This document shows positions 9,376 to 18,225 of a stretch of DNA of 64,000 bases, piece by piece (position 1 is the stretch's first letter; each line of letters starts with the position of its first letter). A program made the position numbers and the translations under genes. Location: positions 1-64,000 of the forward strand of contig NZ_LMUF01000038.1 of the NCBI RefSeq assembly GCF_009766085.1. Reading direction: 5' to 3'. This DNA is from Burkholderia sp. S171 (GTDB lineage Bacteria; Pseudomonadota; Gammaproteobacteria; Burkholderiales; Burkholderiaceae). The notes below the pieces were generated by a model. It was not told where the DNA came from and did not search any database. It worked only from the letters and a program-made list of their open reading frames with translations.

Positions 9376-10198
9376 TTTATCAATGCTTAAGGGCAGATAC
9401 CGGGATGCAAGACGCCCTGCCAGGGGTCAATGTTAACGGGGCATATCTTCTTGACCCGAATAATGAGATGGTAGTAGCAGTCTGCCTAAGGGTAAGCCGG
9501 GCTCCGGCTGCTTCCGAGAGATCTTCGCATTGCCTTGAATCCTGTGTAGGCGATTCACCCAACTGCGGTTACACGCACGTCACCGTCACCAGATATCCCC
9601 AATCGCTCCGCGACACAAACGTACGTGGGACGTGTCATCCACCAACGGGGCACGGACTTACGCGCCTGCTGCCTGATCATCACCATATCTGAGCTCGACA
9701 GTACGGCATGGCGCGGCAGTACTTCGTCCCACGCACCGATTTGAACATGCCCACGCGCGATAACCCGGTGACTCTTGAATCGCGTTATCGCACCGCTGAC
9801 CGTGCGCTCGGCTTGCAGATGGAAGTGTGCGGCGTATCCCCTGTAAGCAGGCCTCCCGAGACCGCGTTGAGATGTTCAATATCAACCGCGGATATGACGT
9901 CGACCGAAGCTAAGAGCGCCGCCGAAAGATGCATGCACCGGTCAACGCGCATCCGGCCCCGGGCCTGCCGTCGTAGACAAGCAGGTTTTGTCAAACATGT
10001 TGACGAATCGATGTCTAAATTTACGTGCCAGTCCGGTCGCGTTGCCACTGCAACGCACTTGATGTGCCTCAGGAGGCTGGCAAACATAGCGAAATCTGTG
10101 CGCCGGGACACCAATCAAAACATTGGATACCTGGGCTTAATCGTACTGCTAAACAGATTTCCGTTGCACCTGGAAGCAGACCCTGGAGGTCTTAGCCG
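9376..10198. other. Intergenic, no gene supported
   Basis: 823 bases between the small membrane gene and the convergent LysR gene. Several short frames exist on both strands (for example plus 9405-9692 and minus 9785-10114), but none has a ribosome site, a domain or a sensible composition. It may be decayed coding DNA. Confidence 0.45.
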
Positions 10199-11185
10199 TC
10201 AAGAATCGAGAGCTAGCAGCAGTGAAATGTCGTCCATCTGCGTGGGCCGACTGCATGCAACCTTCATGGGGATAGCTCGGTCGACATTTCGCCGATCACG
10301 AAGATCGAAATTCTCGCTAACGTGTGAAATCAGGCTACGAACCCTTTCGGGGACAAACTGACGCGAACGGTAGCTGATCGCGATCGGGACCGACTCTGAG
10401 TGCCAAGCGTCAAACAGCGGAAAAAGCTGACCCGCGTCCACGTAAGGCTTCGCTGCATCCGGCGGGAGCAATGCTATTCCTATGCCCTGGATGGCGGCCA
10501 TGGCTATTGCCTGCGGACTGCTGGAGCGGAACCGCGAGCCGCAAGGAAGGAGCAGGCGTTTGCCGGAACCCTCTGCAAGCAAATCCCATGGACTTCCGCC
10601 AACGGACATGCGTTCTTGCGGCAAAAGGTCGTACGGCGAACCAGCGTTTGTATTCGTCGAAAACCGGGTTCCAGCAAACAGTGACATGCTTAACGAACCG
10701 ATTTTCTTGGCGATGTAGAGGTCTCGCACCTCATGCTCCAAGGAGACGGCAATGTCTGCGCCGCGGCTAAGCGGATCGTCTCCGTCGTCGAAGAAATCGA
10801 CGTCCACAGTTACGTTGCTGTGGGATTGCATGTATCCCTCCAGAAGCGAGGAGAGCGCGTTGAACCCGAGAAGCTTTTGTATTGCTACCCGCACTGTTCC
10901 ACTCATGGTGCGCGAGCTCGCATCGCCAATCTCTTTGATTTCCGTAAAGCTCTCGAGGAGTAGAACCGCCCGGTTGTAAACGGTCATGCCTACGTCCGTC
11001 ACCGAAAGTTTTCGTGTTGTCCTGTGTATCAGCCTGACGCCCAACTCTGTTTCGAGCTCCTGGATCGCACGGGTAACCGCGGCTGGCGCGAGATTATTTG
11101 CAAGAGCGGCTCCCGAAAAGCTTTTATGATCGGCTACCGCTTTGAATAGCTCAAGACACTTGATCATCTGCATTTTTTCCGCCAT
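10199..11185 (-). CDS. LysR-family transcriptional regulator
   Basis: 328 residues. The N-terminal winged helix-turn-helix is typical (LFKAVADHKSFSGAALANNL, VTRAIQELETELGVRLIHRTTRKL). It is followed by an effector-binding domain with an SGTVRVA linker and ISHVSENFD near the end, and then a tail of about 30 unrelated residues (from about 296) that is longer than usual. The start is uncertain among Met1, Met5 and Met7. It is transcribed away from the pseudo-hydrolase/DsrE genes across a 777-bp gap, the usual divergent arrangement for a LysR regulator and its target. The ligand is unknown. Confidence 0.87.
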   Translation of the reverse strand: MAEKMQMIKCLELFKAVADHKSFSGAALANNLAPAAVTRAIQELETELGVRLIHRTTRKLSVTDVGMTVYNRAVLLLESFTEIKEIGDASSRTMSGTVRVAIQKLLGFNALSSLLEGYMQSHSNVTVDVDFFDDGDDPLSRGADIAVSLEHEVRDLYIAKKIGSLSMSLFAGTRFSTNTNAGSPYDLLPQERMSVGGSPWDLLAEGSGKRLLLPCGSRFRSSSPQAIAMAAIQGIGIALLPPDAAKPYVDAGQLFPLFDAWHSESVPIAISYRSRQFVPERVRSLISHVSENFDLRDRRNVDRAIPMKVACSRPTQMDDISLLLALDS

Positions 11186-11962
11186 TCAAAAGTTTCGTGG
11201 GTATGTAACGACTCGAGGCGTTTCGAAACCACCTAAAGCAGGCAAACTTTCGTCAGGTCCACCGTTCGCCGATATACATTGCGATCGAGCCACGACACAT
11301 AGGTGTATTCGTCGTAAGCGTTACTGCTGATCAAAATCCAGTTGTGCAAAATCGGGCGCATGATGGACATCCTTTGGTATGCCGAGACTCTGATAATTCG
11401 ATCGCCCCGATAACCAAAGGTCGTCGAACGCCAAGGCGGGGGAATGCCGGCTCGTCAAACGCTACAACGCTTGGGCGATTACCTTGCATTACCGTTCGTC
11501 TTGGTTACTATCGTAGGTCTGCAAGCGCGGCAATCCTATTGCACAAAAGACTCAGGAGACACTCCCTTCGAGTAGTGAGCCCTGTACGAACGTATGCCTG
11601 CGCGCGAGACGAGTCCGCGGTAGCTGGGCGTTCTGCCGACGGGTATTGTCCGCTGTAATCAAATCAAAGCCAGACCTTTGTATGGCTCTGTCTCTTCTAT
11701 TGTCGGTTGCGCAGCAGACATTGGTCGAATAGACGGCCAACTCATTGAAACGTATCTTGATTTCACGGTGCAAATGTCGATATTTAAACCGCCTGCTATC
11801 CAAGCAGGGCAAGAAAAGCCACTTGCTGTTTGGTATGAGATCACTCGAAACAGCGTTTCCAAACACCGGTTTATCCATGGATATAAGCCGTCGATCAAAG
11901 CGAAATCACGCAAGCGTGCTGCCCTACCTTCTTCTAATAAACCTTTTTTTGGAGTACAAAAA
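11186..11962. other. Long divergent intergenic region with bipartite element
   Basis: 777 bases between the LysR gene and the hydrolase-fold gene. The frame of the latter is open back to 11678, but that stretch has no signal peptide or ribosome site and looks non-coding. It contains bipartite element copy 2. The rest holds nothing I can name. Confidence 0.5.
11674..11735 (+). promoter_or_regulatory. Bipartite element, copy 2
   Basis: Left half acctttgtatggc at 11674; right half ttggtcgaatagac at 11721; starts 47 bases apart, with gcagcag just before the right half. Copy 3 at 30520 has an identical ACCTTTGTATG, the same GCAGCAG and the same TTGGTCGAATAG. It lies about 240 bp before the start of the hydrolase-fold/DUF302 gene. 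Confidence 0.6.
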
Positions 11963-13552
11963 ATGAAATCGTCCTATCTCAAGGTTTTAGCAACCGCCAT
12001 GGCTATTGGTGCCGTGTTTGCGCTCTCGTCATCCTCAGCTAATGCTGCACGAGGCGACGCTCGCCTGGAGTATTACGGGCAAAGCATCGATACGATGATT
12101 GCCGATTTCATGCAGGAGAAGCACATTTCCGGCTTGACAATGGCTATCGTCGAAGCGCCATACATTCCACGCGTCGCAGGATATGGCGAGAGCGACATGT
12201 CGAAGAAGCTGCTGGCTTCTCAAGGCACCCTTTGGAACATCGGCCCAATCACGCAGGGCTTCACAGCTGCGGCCATCATGCAGCTCGTTGAACAGGGAAA
12301 GATGGATTTGCAAACGCCGGTTGGCACCTATGTTCAAGGCCTGCCATCGTCATGGTCGAAGCTAACCATCATGGAGCTATTGCAGCACGCAACCGGCATC
12401 GCGGACTATCGACGCTCGCCGGGGTTCAACTCCGCCCAGGAGTATCAGCCGCAGCAACTGATCGACATGGTCAAGGGTGAAAAGCTGGCATTCAAGCCCG
12501 GGACCCAGATTGCTCAAAGTGCCACGAACTTCCTTCTTCTCGGTCTGGCGATTGAAGCTGCCAGTGGAATGAGCTATCACGACTTCATCTGGAATGGCCA
12601 GATCAAGCCGCTCGGACTCACCCATACGATGTTCATAGAGGACTTTCCTGCGCACGCCAGCATCGATCCAGTCGAAAAAACCGGTATGCGCCATCACCTG
12701 TTCGTGACAGACGGCCGTTATATCAATCCGGTTGAACCTGCTGCCGGATATCGCGTGACCAATGGGAAGCTGACGGCAATCCCATCGGCGACGTCGTCCA
12801 GCCAGTTTGCTTTTGGATCGTTATGGGCATCCGCCGAAGACGTCAGCACCTGGGACATTGCACTCGCCGGCAACGAAGTCATTAAAGACGCCGCGCACCG
12901 CGACCTCGTGTACAAGCCCACCACGCTTGAAAACGGCACCGTGGTACCCGCCATGGCCGGCTGGCAGTTCACCAAGCATAAAGGCTTCATGGATATCAAG
13001 GGTAATGCGCCTGGCTATAGCGCGTATCTGAGTCGTTTTACCGATCCAAACGAATTGGTGTGCGTTACCTTGCTCGCCAATACCGAAAACGTTGACCTCA
13101 CCGATCTTGCGCGTCGCATAGCCGCTGCATACGACGCAACGCTGGGTTCGGGAAACGATCCCGCGCAAACCTCGACCTATGAAAGCGTATTCGATGTGAA
13201 GGAGACCGTAGCTCGACTCGAGAAAAACATAAAGGCGGGCAACGGACAAGTCTTCGGTCACTACGATCACCAGGCGAACGCGCAGCAGGCCGGACTTCCG
13301 TTGCGGCCCACCGAAGTAATCGTCTTTGGCAATCCTGCGGCTGGAACAAAGCTGATGCAGGAACAACCGGGTATTGCAAGCGAGTTGCCGATTCGTGTGT
13401 CTGTGTGGGAAGACGAGCGTGGCCGCACATGGGTCAGTTACAACAACTTTGATCGGCTGGCGGAACGCTACGGCATTCATGACGTACAAACGATCGCAAA
13501 GATGAAAAACGCGGTCGCTGAACTTGTCCGCAAATCGAGCAGCGCGTACTAA
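11963..13552 (+). CDS. Secreted serine-hydrolase-fold protein with lost catalytic motifs, fused to DUF302
   Basis: 529 residues from the ATG at 11963 (GGAG eight bases upstream), beginning with a signal peptide MKSSYLKVLATAMAIGAVFA ending ANA. Residues about 35-400 align with class C beta-lactamase/serine-hydrolase proteins (TLWNIGPITQGFTAAAIMQL, LLQHATGIADY, LLLGLAIEAASGMSY), but the SxxK motif reads PITQ (95-98), YxN reads QSA (185-187) and the KTG-like motif is GNAPG (347-351). All catalytic residues are therefore lost. Residues about 410-510 are a DUF302 domain (VFDVKETVARLEKNIKAGNG, VIVFGNP). It is followed by a Tat-exported DsrE-like gene, suggesting a periplasmic pair. An inactive, perhaps binding, protein is the simplest reading. 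Confidence 0.85.
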   Translation: MKSSYLKVLATAMAIGAVFALSSSSANAARGDARLEYYGQSIDTMIADFMQEKHISGLTMAIVEAPYIPRVAGYGESDMSKKLLASQGTLWNIGPITQGFTAAAIMQLVEQGKMDLQTPVGTYVQGLPSSWSKLTIMELLQHATGIADYRRSPGFNSAQEYQPQQLIDMVKGEKLAFKPGTQIAQSATNFLLLGLAIEAASGMSYHDFIWNGQIKPLGLTHTMFIEDFPAHASIDPVEKTGMRHHLFVTDGRYINPVEPAAGYRVTNGKLTAIPSATSSSQFAFGSLWASAEDVSTWDIALAGNEVIKDAAHRDLVYKPTTLENGTVVPAMAGWQFTKHKGFMDIKGNAPGYSAYLSRFTDPNELVCVTLLANTENVDLTDLARRIAAAYDATLGSGNDPAQTSTYESVFDVKETVARLEKNIKAGNGQVFGHYDHQANAQQAGLPLRPTEVIVFGNPAAGTKLMQEQPGIASELPIRVSVWEDERGRTWVSYNNFDRLAERYGIHDVQTIAKMKNAVAELVRKSSSAY

Positions 13553-13631
13553 GACGGTATGTCGAGTCTGGCCGGTACGGCGTCGTGCTGGCCCTCCGAA
13601 AATATGATGAACTTAAATAATGAGGTTTGAT

Positions 13632-14441
13632 ATGTCGGTTACTGTTCAGGGACCCAAGCGTCGAGACGCGCTTCGAATGATTGGATGGACAGCGCTGTCG
13701 ATCGGCGCGCTTTTGCCTCATCGGCAGGCCGTCGCGAAGGAAGCCGCAGTGGTCGAGATGCCGTCGTCGCCGGATGGCGCCAATGAGCTCAGCGAACTCG
13801 GCAAGCGTCTCGCCGCTTCCCCGCGTCGGCGCAGTTTCGATTCGGTGCCATTCATGCTGACCGATCGAGCCTTTTGGGATTATGAGGCTGCTACCGAAGT
13901 GTTGTCGTATCGACCCAAGGCGCGTCAGGTATGGGAAAACACCGACCTTGCTGGCCCGTGGCCGGGACTGATGCGTGAAGCCGTGAATGGCCAAGTGTTC
14001 GGAAACGGCAACGCGAATTTCCTGGCGGTTTCCGCGACGCATGGTCTTGCTCATCTTGCGCTGTTCTCACAGGCAATGTGGGACAAATACAACCTAGCTA
14101 CCCTTGCGGGGCCAAAGTTTGAAAGGAACACCCTGATCGTCGAAAAGCCAAAGGTGTCGATGCGCGACAGCGTGGAGGAGGTAAGCGGCTTCTATGGGCC
14201 GGCTAATAACAATATAGTTTCCTTGCAACGGCGTGGCACAGTATTCATAGCTTGTCATGATTCGATCCACGCCATTGCCCGCATGTTGCAAAGCTCCGCC
14301 GCAAATGGAAGCAATACGGCTGACAAGATCGCTGCCGATCTGACCAACAATCTGATACCGGACGCCGTGCTGGTACCAAGCGTAGTGTCGTTCTTGGTCG
14401 ATCTTCAGGTCCGGGGCTATACCTATTCGAAGGGCGGTTGA
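13632..14441 (+). CDS. Tat-exported DsrE-like protein
   Basis: 269 residues from the ATG at 13632 (GAGG six bases upstream; ATG at 13620 is an alternative). The N-terminus has a twin-arginine signal (GPKRRDALRMIGWTALSIGALL). The C-terminal third looks like a DsrE/DsrF fold: GTVFIACHDSIHAIARML has the Cys at the position typical of sulfur-relay proteins, followed by LIPDAVLVPSVVSFLVDLQVRGYTY. The middle is unrecognised. It follows the hydrolase-fold/DUF302 gene by about 80 bp; DUF302 and DsrE domains often occur together, hinting at a periplasmic thiol or sulfur role. The family call is by pattern, so moderate. Confidence 0.7.
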   Translation: MSVTVQGPKRRDALRMIGWTALSIGALLPHRQAVAKEAAVVEMPSSPDGANELSELGKRLAASPRRRSFDSVPFMLTDRAFWDYEAATEVLSYRPKARQVWENTDLAGPWPGLMREAVNGQVFGNGNANFLAVSATHGLAHLALFSQAMWDKYNLATLAGPKFERNTLIVEKPKVSMRDSVEEVSGFYGPANNNIVSLQRRGTVFIACHDSIHAIARMLQSSAANGSNTADKIAADLTNNLIPDAVLVPSVVSFLVDLQVRGYTYSKGG

Positions 14442-14537
14442 CCGGCCTTCGCGCCTCATAAATAAAGCTTTTGTGGTGACTATTCCACTGTTGCCCACAC
14501 TTTCTTGAGACCTCGAAGGTCACTTAAAGGATTGATT

Positions 14538-15524
14538 ATGGACATGCAAGCGCTTGTACTCACCCGTCACGACGGTCCCCTTGAACTTACCGCTATCGCG
14601 ATTCCTGCACCGTCAGCAGGAGAAGTTCGGATTCGCATCGCAGCAAGTGGTTTAAATCCGCTGGATACGAAAATTCGAGCGGGCGCGGCGGCTCATGCTC
14701 GACATCCTCTGCCGCTGATACTCGGCATCGACGTCGCCGGCGTCGTCGATGCAGTCGGAACAGGTGTGACCGAATTCGACATCGGTGACGAGGTGTACGG
14801 AATGACCGGGGGCGTGGGCGGTATTCCGGGTTCGCTCGCACAATTTGCATCGGTCGACGCCAGTTTGCTAGCGCGAAAGCCAGTCAATCTCTCCATGCGC
14901 GAGGCCGCTGCGCTGCCCCTGGCATTCATTACCGCGTGGTGCGGAATGGTCGATCGCGCGAATTTGCAGGCGGGCCAGACGGTGCTCGTTCAGGGAGGCG
15001 CCGGAGGCGTGGGACATGTCGCCGTGCAAATAGCCCGCGCGCGAGGCGCAATCGTATTCGCGACTGCGAGTGCCCTCAACCAGGACGTTGTCGCGGGTTT
15101 TGGCGCGACGCCGATCGACTATGCGGCGCAAACAGTTGAACAGTATGTGGAGAAGTGCACGGAGGGCGAGGGATTCGATCTGGTTGTAGATACGGTCGGC
15201 GGCTCGACGCTCGACGCATCCTTTCGGGCAGTCAAGCATTTCGGACACGTAGTCAGTGCACTTGGATGGGGCACTCATGCGTTAGCGCCGCTTTCCTTTC
15301 GTGAGGCAAGCTACTCGGGCGTCTTTAGCCTGCATCCCTTGTTGAGCGGAAAACACCGGGCACATCATGGCGAGATTTTGCGCCAGGCCACGGCGCTGGC
15401 CGAAGCAGATAAATTGGTCCCGCGTCTGGACCCTCGCCGCTTCGATCTGGGTTCGGCGTACTTGGCTTATGAGTTGATAGTTGACGGGACCGCTGAAGGA
15501 AAGGTAGTAGTCGACGTGATCTGA
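14538..15524 (+). CDS. Zinc-independent medium-chain dehydrogenase (quinone oxidoreductase type)
   Basis: 328 residues from the ATG at 14538 (AAAGG upstream). The N-terminal GroES-like domain (GEVRIRIAASGLNPLDTKIR, GIDVAGVVDAVG) lacks the zinc ligands of alcohol dehydrogenases. The Rossmann domain has the NADPH-binding VLVQGGAGGVGHVAVQIA. The C-terminal substrate part ends GTAEGKVVVDVI. The likely role is NADPH-dependent reduction of quinones or enones in the cytosol. It is co-directional with the DsrE-like gene and the following ammonia-lyase (about 80-bp gaps), so possibly one transcript. Confidence 0.88.
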   Translation: MDMQALVLTRHDGPLELTAIAIPAPSAGEVRIRIAASGLNPLDTKIRAGAAAHARHPLPLILGIDVAGVVDAVGTGVTEFDIGDEVYGMTGGVGGIPGSLAQFASVDASLLARKPVNLSMREAAALPLAFITAWCGMVDRANLQAGQTVLVQGGAGGVGHVAVQIARARGAIVFATASALNQDVVAGFGATPIDYAAQTVEQYVEKCTEGEGFDLVVDTVGGSTLDASFRAVKHFGHVVSALGWGTHALAPLSFREASYSGVFSLHPLLSGKHRAHHGEILRQATALAEADKLVPRLDPRRFDLGSAYLAYELIVDGTAEGKVVVDVI

Positions 15525-15603
15525 AGTTTGTCTCACCGCCCGTCATGAAAGTGACTCTCCGGATCGACGTCTTTCGCATCGGCTCAATTCAGGCACGAAT
15601 ACC

Positions 15604-16614
15604 ATGTCCAATCCTCTGCGCGTCGATCCAACTAACGAAAAGCTCGATCTCGCTATCTCTTTCAATGACATCGTGCGCGCACATGATCGCATTGCAGCAC
15701 ATGCGCACCGAACGCCGGTTCTCACCTCTGCGACGGGTGACGAATTCGCCGATGCAACGCTATTCTTTAAGTGCGAAAATTTCCAGCGCACCGGCGCATT
15801 CAAATTTCGCGGGGCGTGCAATGCGATTGCTGCCCTGACGGACGATCAGCGCTCCCGGGGCGTCGTTGCATTTTCCGGAGGAAACCACGCGCAGGGCATT
15901 GCGCTGTCGGCAAGAGTATTGAGCACAACCGCAATTGTCGTGATGCCTCACGATGCGCCTGAGAGCAAGGTATACGCGACTCGAGCGTATGGTGGCGAGG
16001 TCGTGCTTTTTAATCGCCACACGGAAGATCGAGAAGCCATCGGGCGTCGATTGGCGGAAGATCGCGGCTTGACGCTGATACCTTCCTACGATCACCCCGA
16101 CGTAATGGCAGGGCAGGGAACGGCCGCGAAAGAATTGTTTGAACATACTGGTGCGCTGGATGTTTTGATTGTCCCACTCGGTGGAGGCGGCCTCCTATCG
16201 GGCTGTGCCATTGCAGCCAGAGCCATGAGTCCGGCATGCAAGGTTATCGGCGTTGAGCCCGTCTCGGGAAACGACGGGCAGAAGAGTCTGAGGTGCGGGA
16301 AAATCGTGCGTATTTCTCTTCCCAATACCATTGCCGACGGTGCGCAGGCTCAACAACTGGGGCGTTTAACATTTCGTGTGATCCGACATCATGTAGACGA
16401 TATTGTCACTGTCAGCGACGACGATCTCGTCCGGGCAATGGCATTCTTTGCAACGCGCATGAAGATCCTGGTCGAACCGACAGGTTGCCTGGCCGCAGCG
16501 GCGGCACTCGGTCGACACCTCGATGTGAAAGGTAAGCGGGTCGGTGTCATGGTGTCAGGCGGCAATGTCGATCTCCAGCGTATTAGTATGCTTACTCGGG
16601 ATAAGGCCGTTTGA
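15604..16614 (+). CDS. PLP-dependent threonine/serine dehydratase-type ammonia-lyase
   Basis: 336 residues of fold-type II PLP enzyme. The PLP lysine is in RTGAFKFRGACNA, the phosphate-binding loop is PLGGGGLLSG, and the SGGNHAQGIA motif binds substrate. The size and the lack of a C-terminal ACT domain fit catabolic threonine dehydratase, serine racemase or threo-3-hydroxyaspartate ammonia-lyase rather than biosynthetic IlvA. It deaminates a hydroxy-amino acid to a keto acid in the cytosol. The exact substrate is not decidable from sequence. Confidence 0.87.
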   Translation: MSNPLRVDPTNEKLDLAISFNDIVRAHDRIAAHAHRTPVLTSATGDEFADATLFFKCENFQRTGAFKFRGACNAIAALTDDQRSRGVVAFSGGNHAQGIALSARVLSTTAIVVMPHDAPESKVYATRAYGGEVVLFNRHTEDREAIGRRLAEDRGLTLIPSYDHPDVMAGQGTAAKELFEHTGALDVLIVPLGGGGLLSGCAIAARAMSPACKVIGVEPVSGNDGQKSLRCGKIVRISLPNTIADGAQAQQLGRLTFRVIRHHVDDIVTVSDDDLVRAMAFFATRMKILVEPTGCLAAAAALGRHLDVKGKRVGVMVSGGNVDLQRISMLTRDKAV

Positions 16615-17040
16615 CGAAGGGAACGCCCGAAATCATTTTTTATTAGCCTCTCTAATTGCGAACGAAAATGATCGGATTGCACTTGCCGCCGCTTACTCGC
16701 AAAAAGCCGACGAGAGAAGTGCGCAGATCGCCTTTTTGGTCAACGATATTTCGCCGGATAGACCATTAATCGAATGGTCCCGTCGCAACGATGTGGAGCT
16801 CGTTCGCTTTGTCCAATGCCTGTCGCGCGCCGTATTGAAGGTCATTACCAAGGCGAGCGCAGATCCGGTCTGCGGTTCGGCGTAGCCGATCTCGAAAGAT
16901 GATCGGCAAACGCGCAAGAAGCCGTCAAAGCGACCCACGTCACCAGTGCATATGGAAGCGCGGTCGTGCATTATTTTTTCCTGGAATCCCGTTCAGTCGG
17001 TCCTCGTCTCACGGCCCGATGCGCCGTCCCTACTGTTCGG
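16615..17040. other. Intergenic, no gene supported
   Basis: 426 bases between two converging transcription units. Frames on both strands (plus to 16885, minus 16693-16971) have no domain or ribosome site that I can identify. Confidence 0.45.
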
Positions 17041-17732
17041 TCATTGCCCGCAAGCAAGGTTAGCCGGGATGGCGACGTCCATCAGTAGTGGATTTGGTAG
17101 GTCAAGCGATTCCATGATGGCAATGTATTGTGCTTCTGTCTTCCCAGCCAGGCGAGGATTGAGTCGGCGCTCCTCTCCTATGCTCGACCGGGTGGATCCT
17201 TTGTAGTCGTGCGCCGGGTAGAGCGCGGTTTCGTCGGGCAGCGTAAAGAGCTTGTTGACGATCGAATCCCACGAGCGACTCGCGTTTCCACCTTGAAAAT
17301 CGGTGCGGCCACTCCCGCGAATCAGCAGCACGTCACCGCTGAAGACGGCTTCCGGTTTGGCCGGGTTCAGCACGAAGCTGAACGATTCATCGGTGTGGCC
17401 GGGTGTATAAATCGCTTTTAACGCAATCCCGTCGACTCGCAGCACATCGCCTTCGCGCAATGCTGCGACACGCATAATGCCTTCGACATTTCGCCCATGA
17501 TCGTAACGCAACCCGTCGCGTCACGCAGATCGCCGAGCGCGGTTATGTGATCGGCGTGCGTGTGGGTATCGATAGCGTGGACAAGCCGCGCGCCGATCAT
17601 GTCGATAGCCGCTACGTACGTGGCCAGTTCCGATTTCACCGGATCGATGATCACCGCTTCGCCTCCTTCGCGCGAGGCGAGGAGATACGTGAACGTGCTT
17701 GAAGCGGAATCGAAGAACTGTCGAAAAATCAT
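17041..17732 (-). pseudogene. Persulfide-dioxygenase-like (ETHE1-type) metallo-beta-lactamase, single frameshift
   Basis: The frame from ATG 17732 encodes MIFRQFFDSASSTFTYLLA, the metal motif DTHTHADH and DLRDATGCVTIMGE. The continuation lies in another frame ending at 17041: REGDVLRVDGI, TPGHTDESFSFVL, FSGDVLLIRGSGRTDFQGG, YPAHDYKG, GEERRLNPRL. The switch falls at about 17455-17463, after VSQH; one missing base explains it, and adding it gives a protein of about 230 residues, normal for the family. ETHE1-type enzymes oxidise glutathione persulfide to sulfite with a mononuclear iron. It is the last gene of the cyanase operon, 13 bp after cynS. It is either a recent pseudogene or an assembly error. 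Confidence 0.85.
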
Positions 17733-17745
17733 GATGACGCGTCGC

Positions 17746-18195
17746 TCAATAGCTCTTGTAAGGCAAGAATTTTCCGGACAGCACGACCTTCACGCGGTCG
17801 CCCTTCGGGTCGACCTCGCGCTGGATATCCATTGAAAAATCGATGGCGCTCATGATGCCGTCGCCGAATTCCTCGTGGATCAATTCCTTGATGGTAGTGC
17901 CGTACACGCTGACCATTTCATACCAGCGATAGATCAAAGGGTCGGTAGGTACTGCAGTGGGCAACGACCCTTTATACGGGACAATTTGCAACCACGCCAC
18001 GGCCTCGTCTGACAGGCCAAAGATCTCGCCCATTATTTCGGCCTGCGCCTTGTTCAGCGTCATTTGGCCGAGACACGCTGCGGTCGTCCATTCCTTGCTC
18101 TGCCCGACTTTCGCGGCGATATCGCCCCATTTTAAGTTCTTGGCGACTTTCGCGGAAACGATTATCTGGGTTACGTCGGTACGGCTGGAAATCAT
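17746..18195 (-). CDS. cynS: Cyanate hydratase (cyanase)
   Basis: 149 residues, close to the length of E. coli cyanase. The catalytic triad is visible as Arg90, Glu93 (YRWYEMVSVYG) and Ser116 (GIMSAIDF), shifted six positions from E. coli R96/E99/S122. The N-terminal helical domain and C-terminal FSMDIQREVDPKGDRVKV are standard. The enzyme decomposes cyanate with bicarbonate to ammonia and carbon dioxide in the cytosol. A ribosome site (aaggag) lies before the ATG. It is in one operon with an upstream ABC importer and a downstream persulfide-dioxygenase-like gene. Confidence 0.97.
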   Translation of the reverse strand: MISSRTDVTQIIVSAKVAKNLKWGDIAAKVGQSKEWTTAACLGQMTLNKAQAEIMGEIFGLSDEAVAWLQIVPYKGSLPTAVPTDPLIYRWYEMVSVYGTTIKELIHEEFGDGIMSAIDFSMDIQREVDPKGDRVKVVLSGKFLPYKSY

Positions 18196-18225
18196 GGTGA
18201 TGCTCCTTGATTGAGAAACGAAGTG

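Noticed and set aside
9708-10361. A 217-codon plus-strand frame
   Set aside because: It runs antisense into the LysR gene and has no recognisable motif; codon composition is unlike its neighbours.
16693-16971. Minus-strand 92-codon frame between the ammonia-lyase and the MBL gene
   Set aside because: No motif, no ribosome site, and the opposite strand is equally open.
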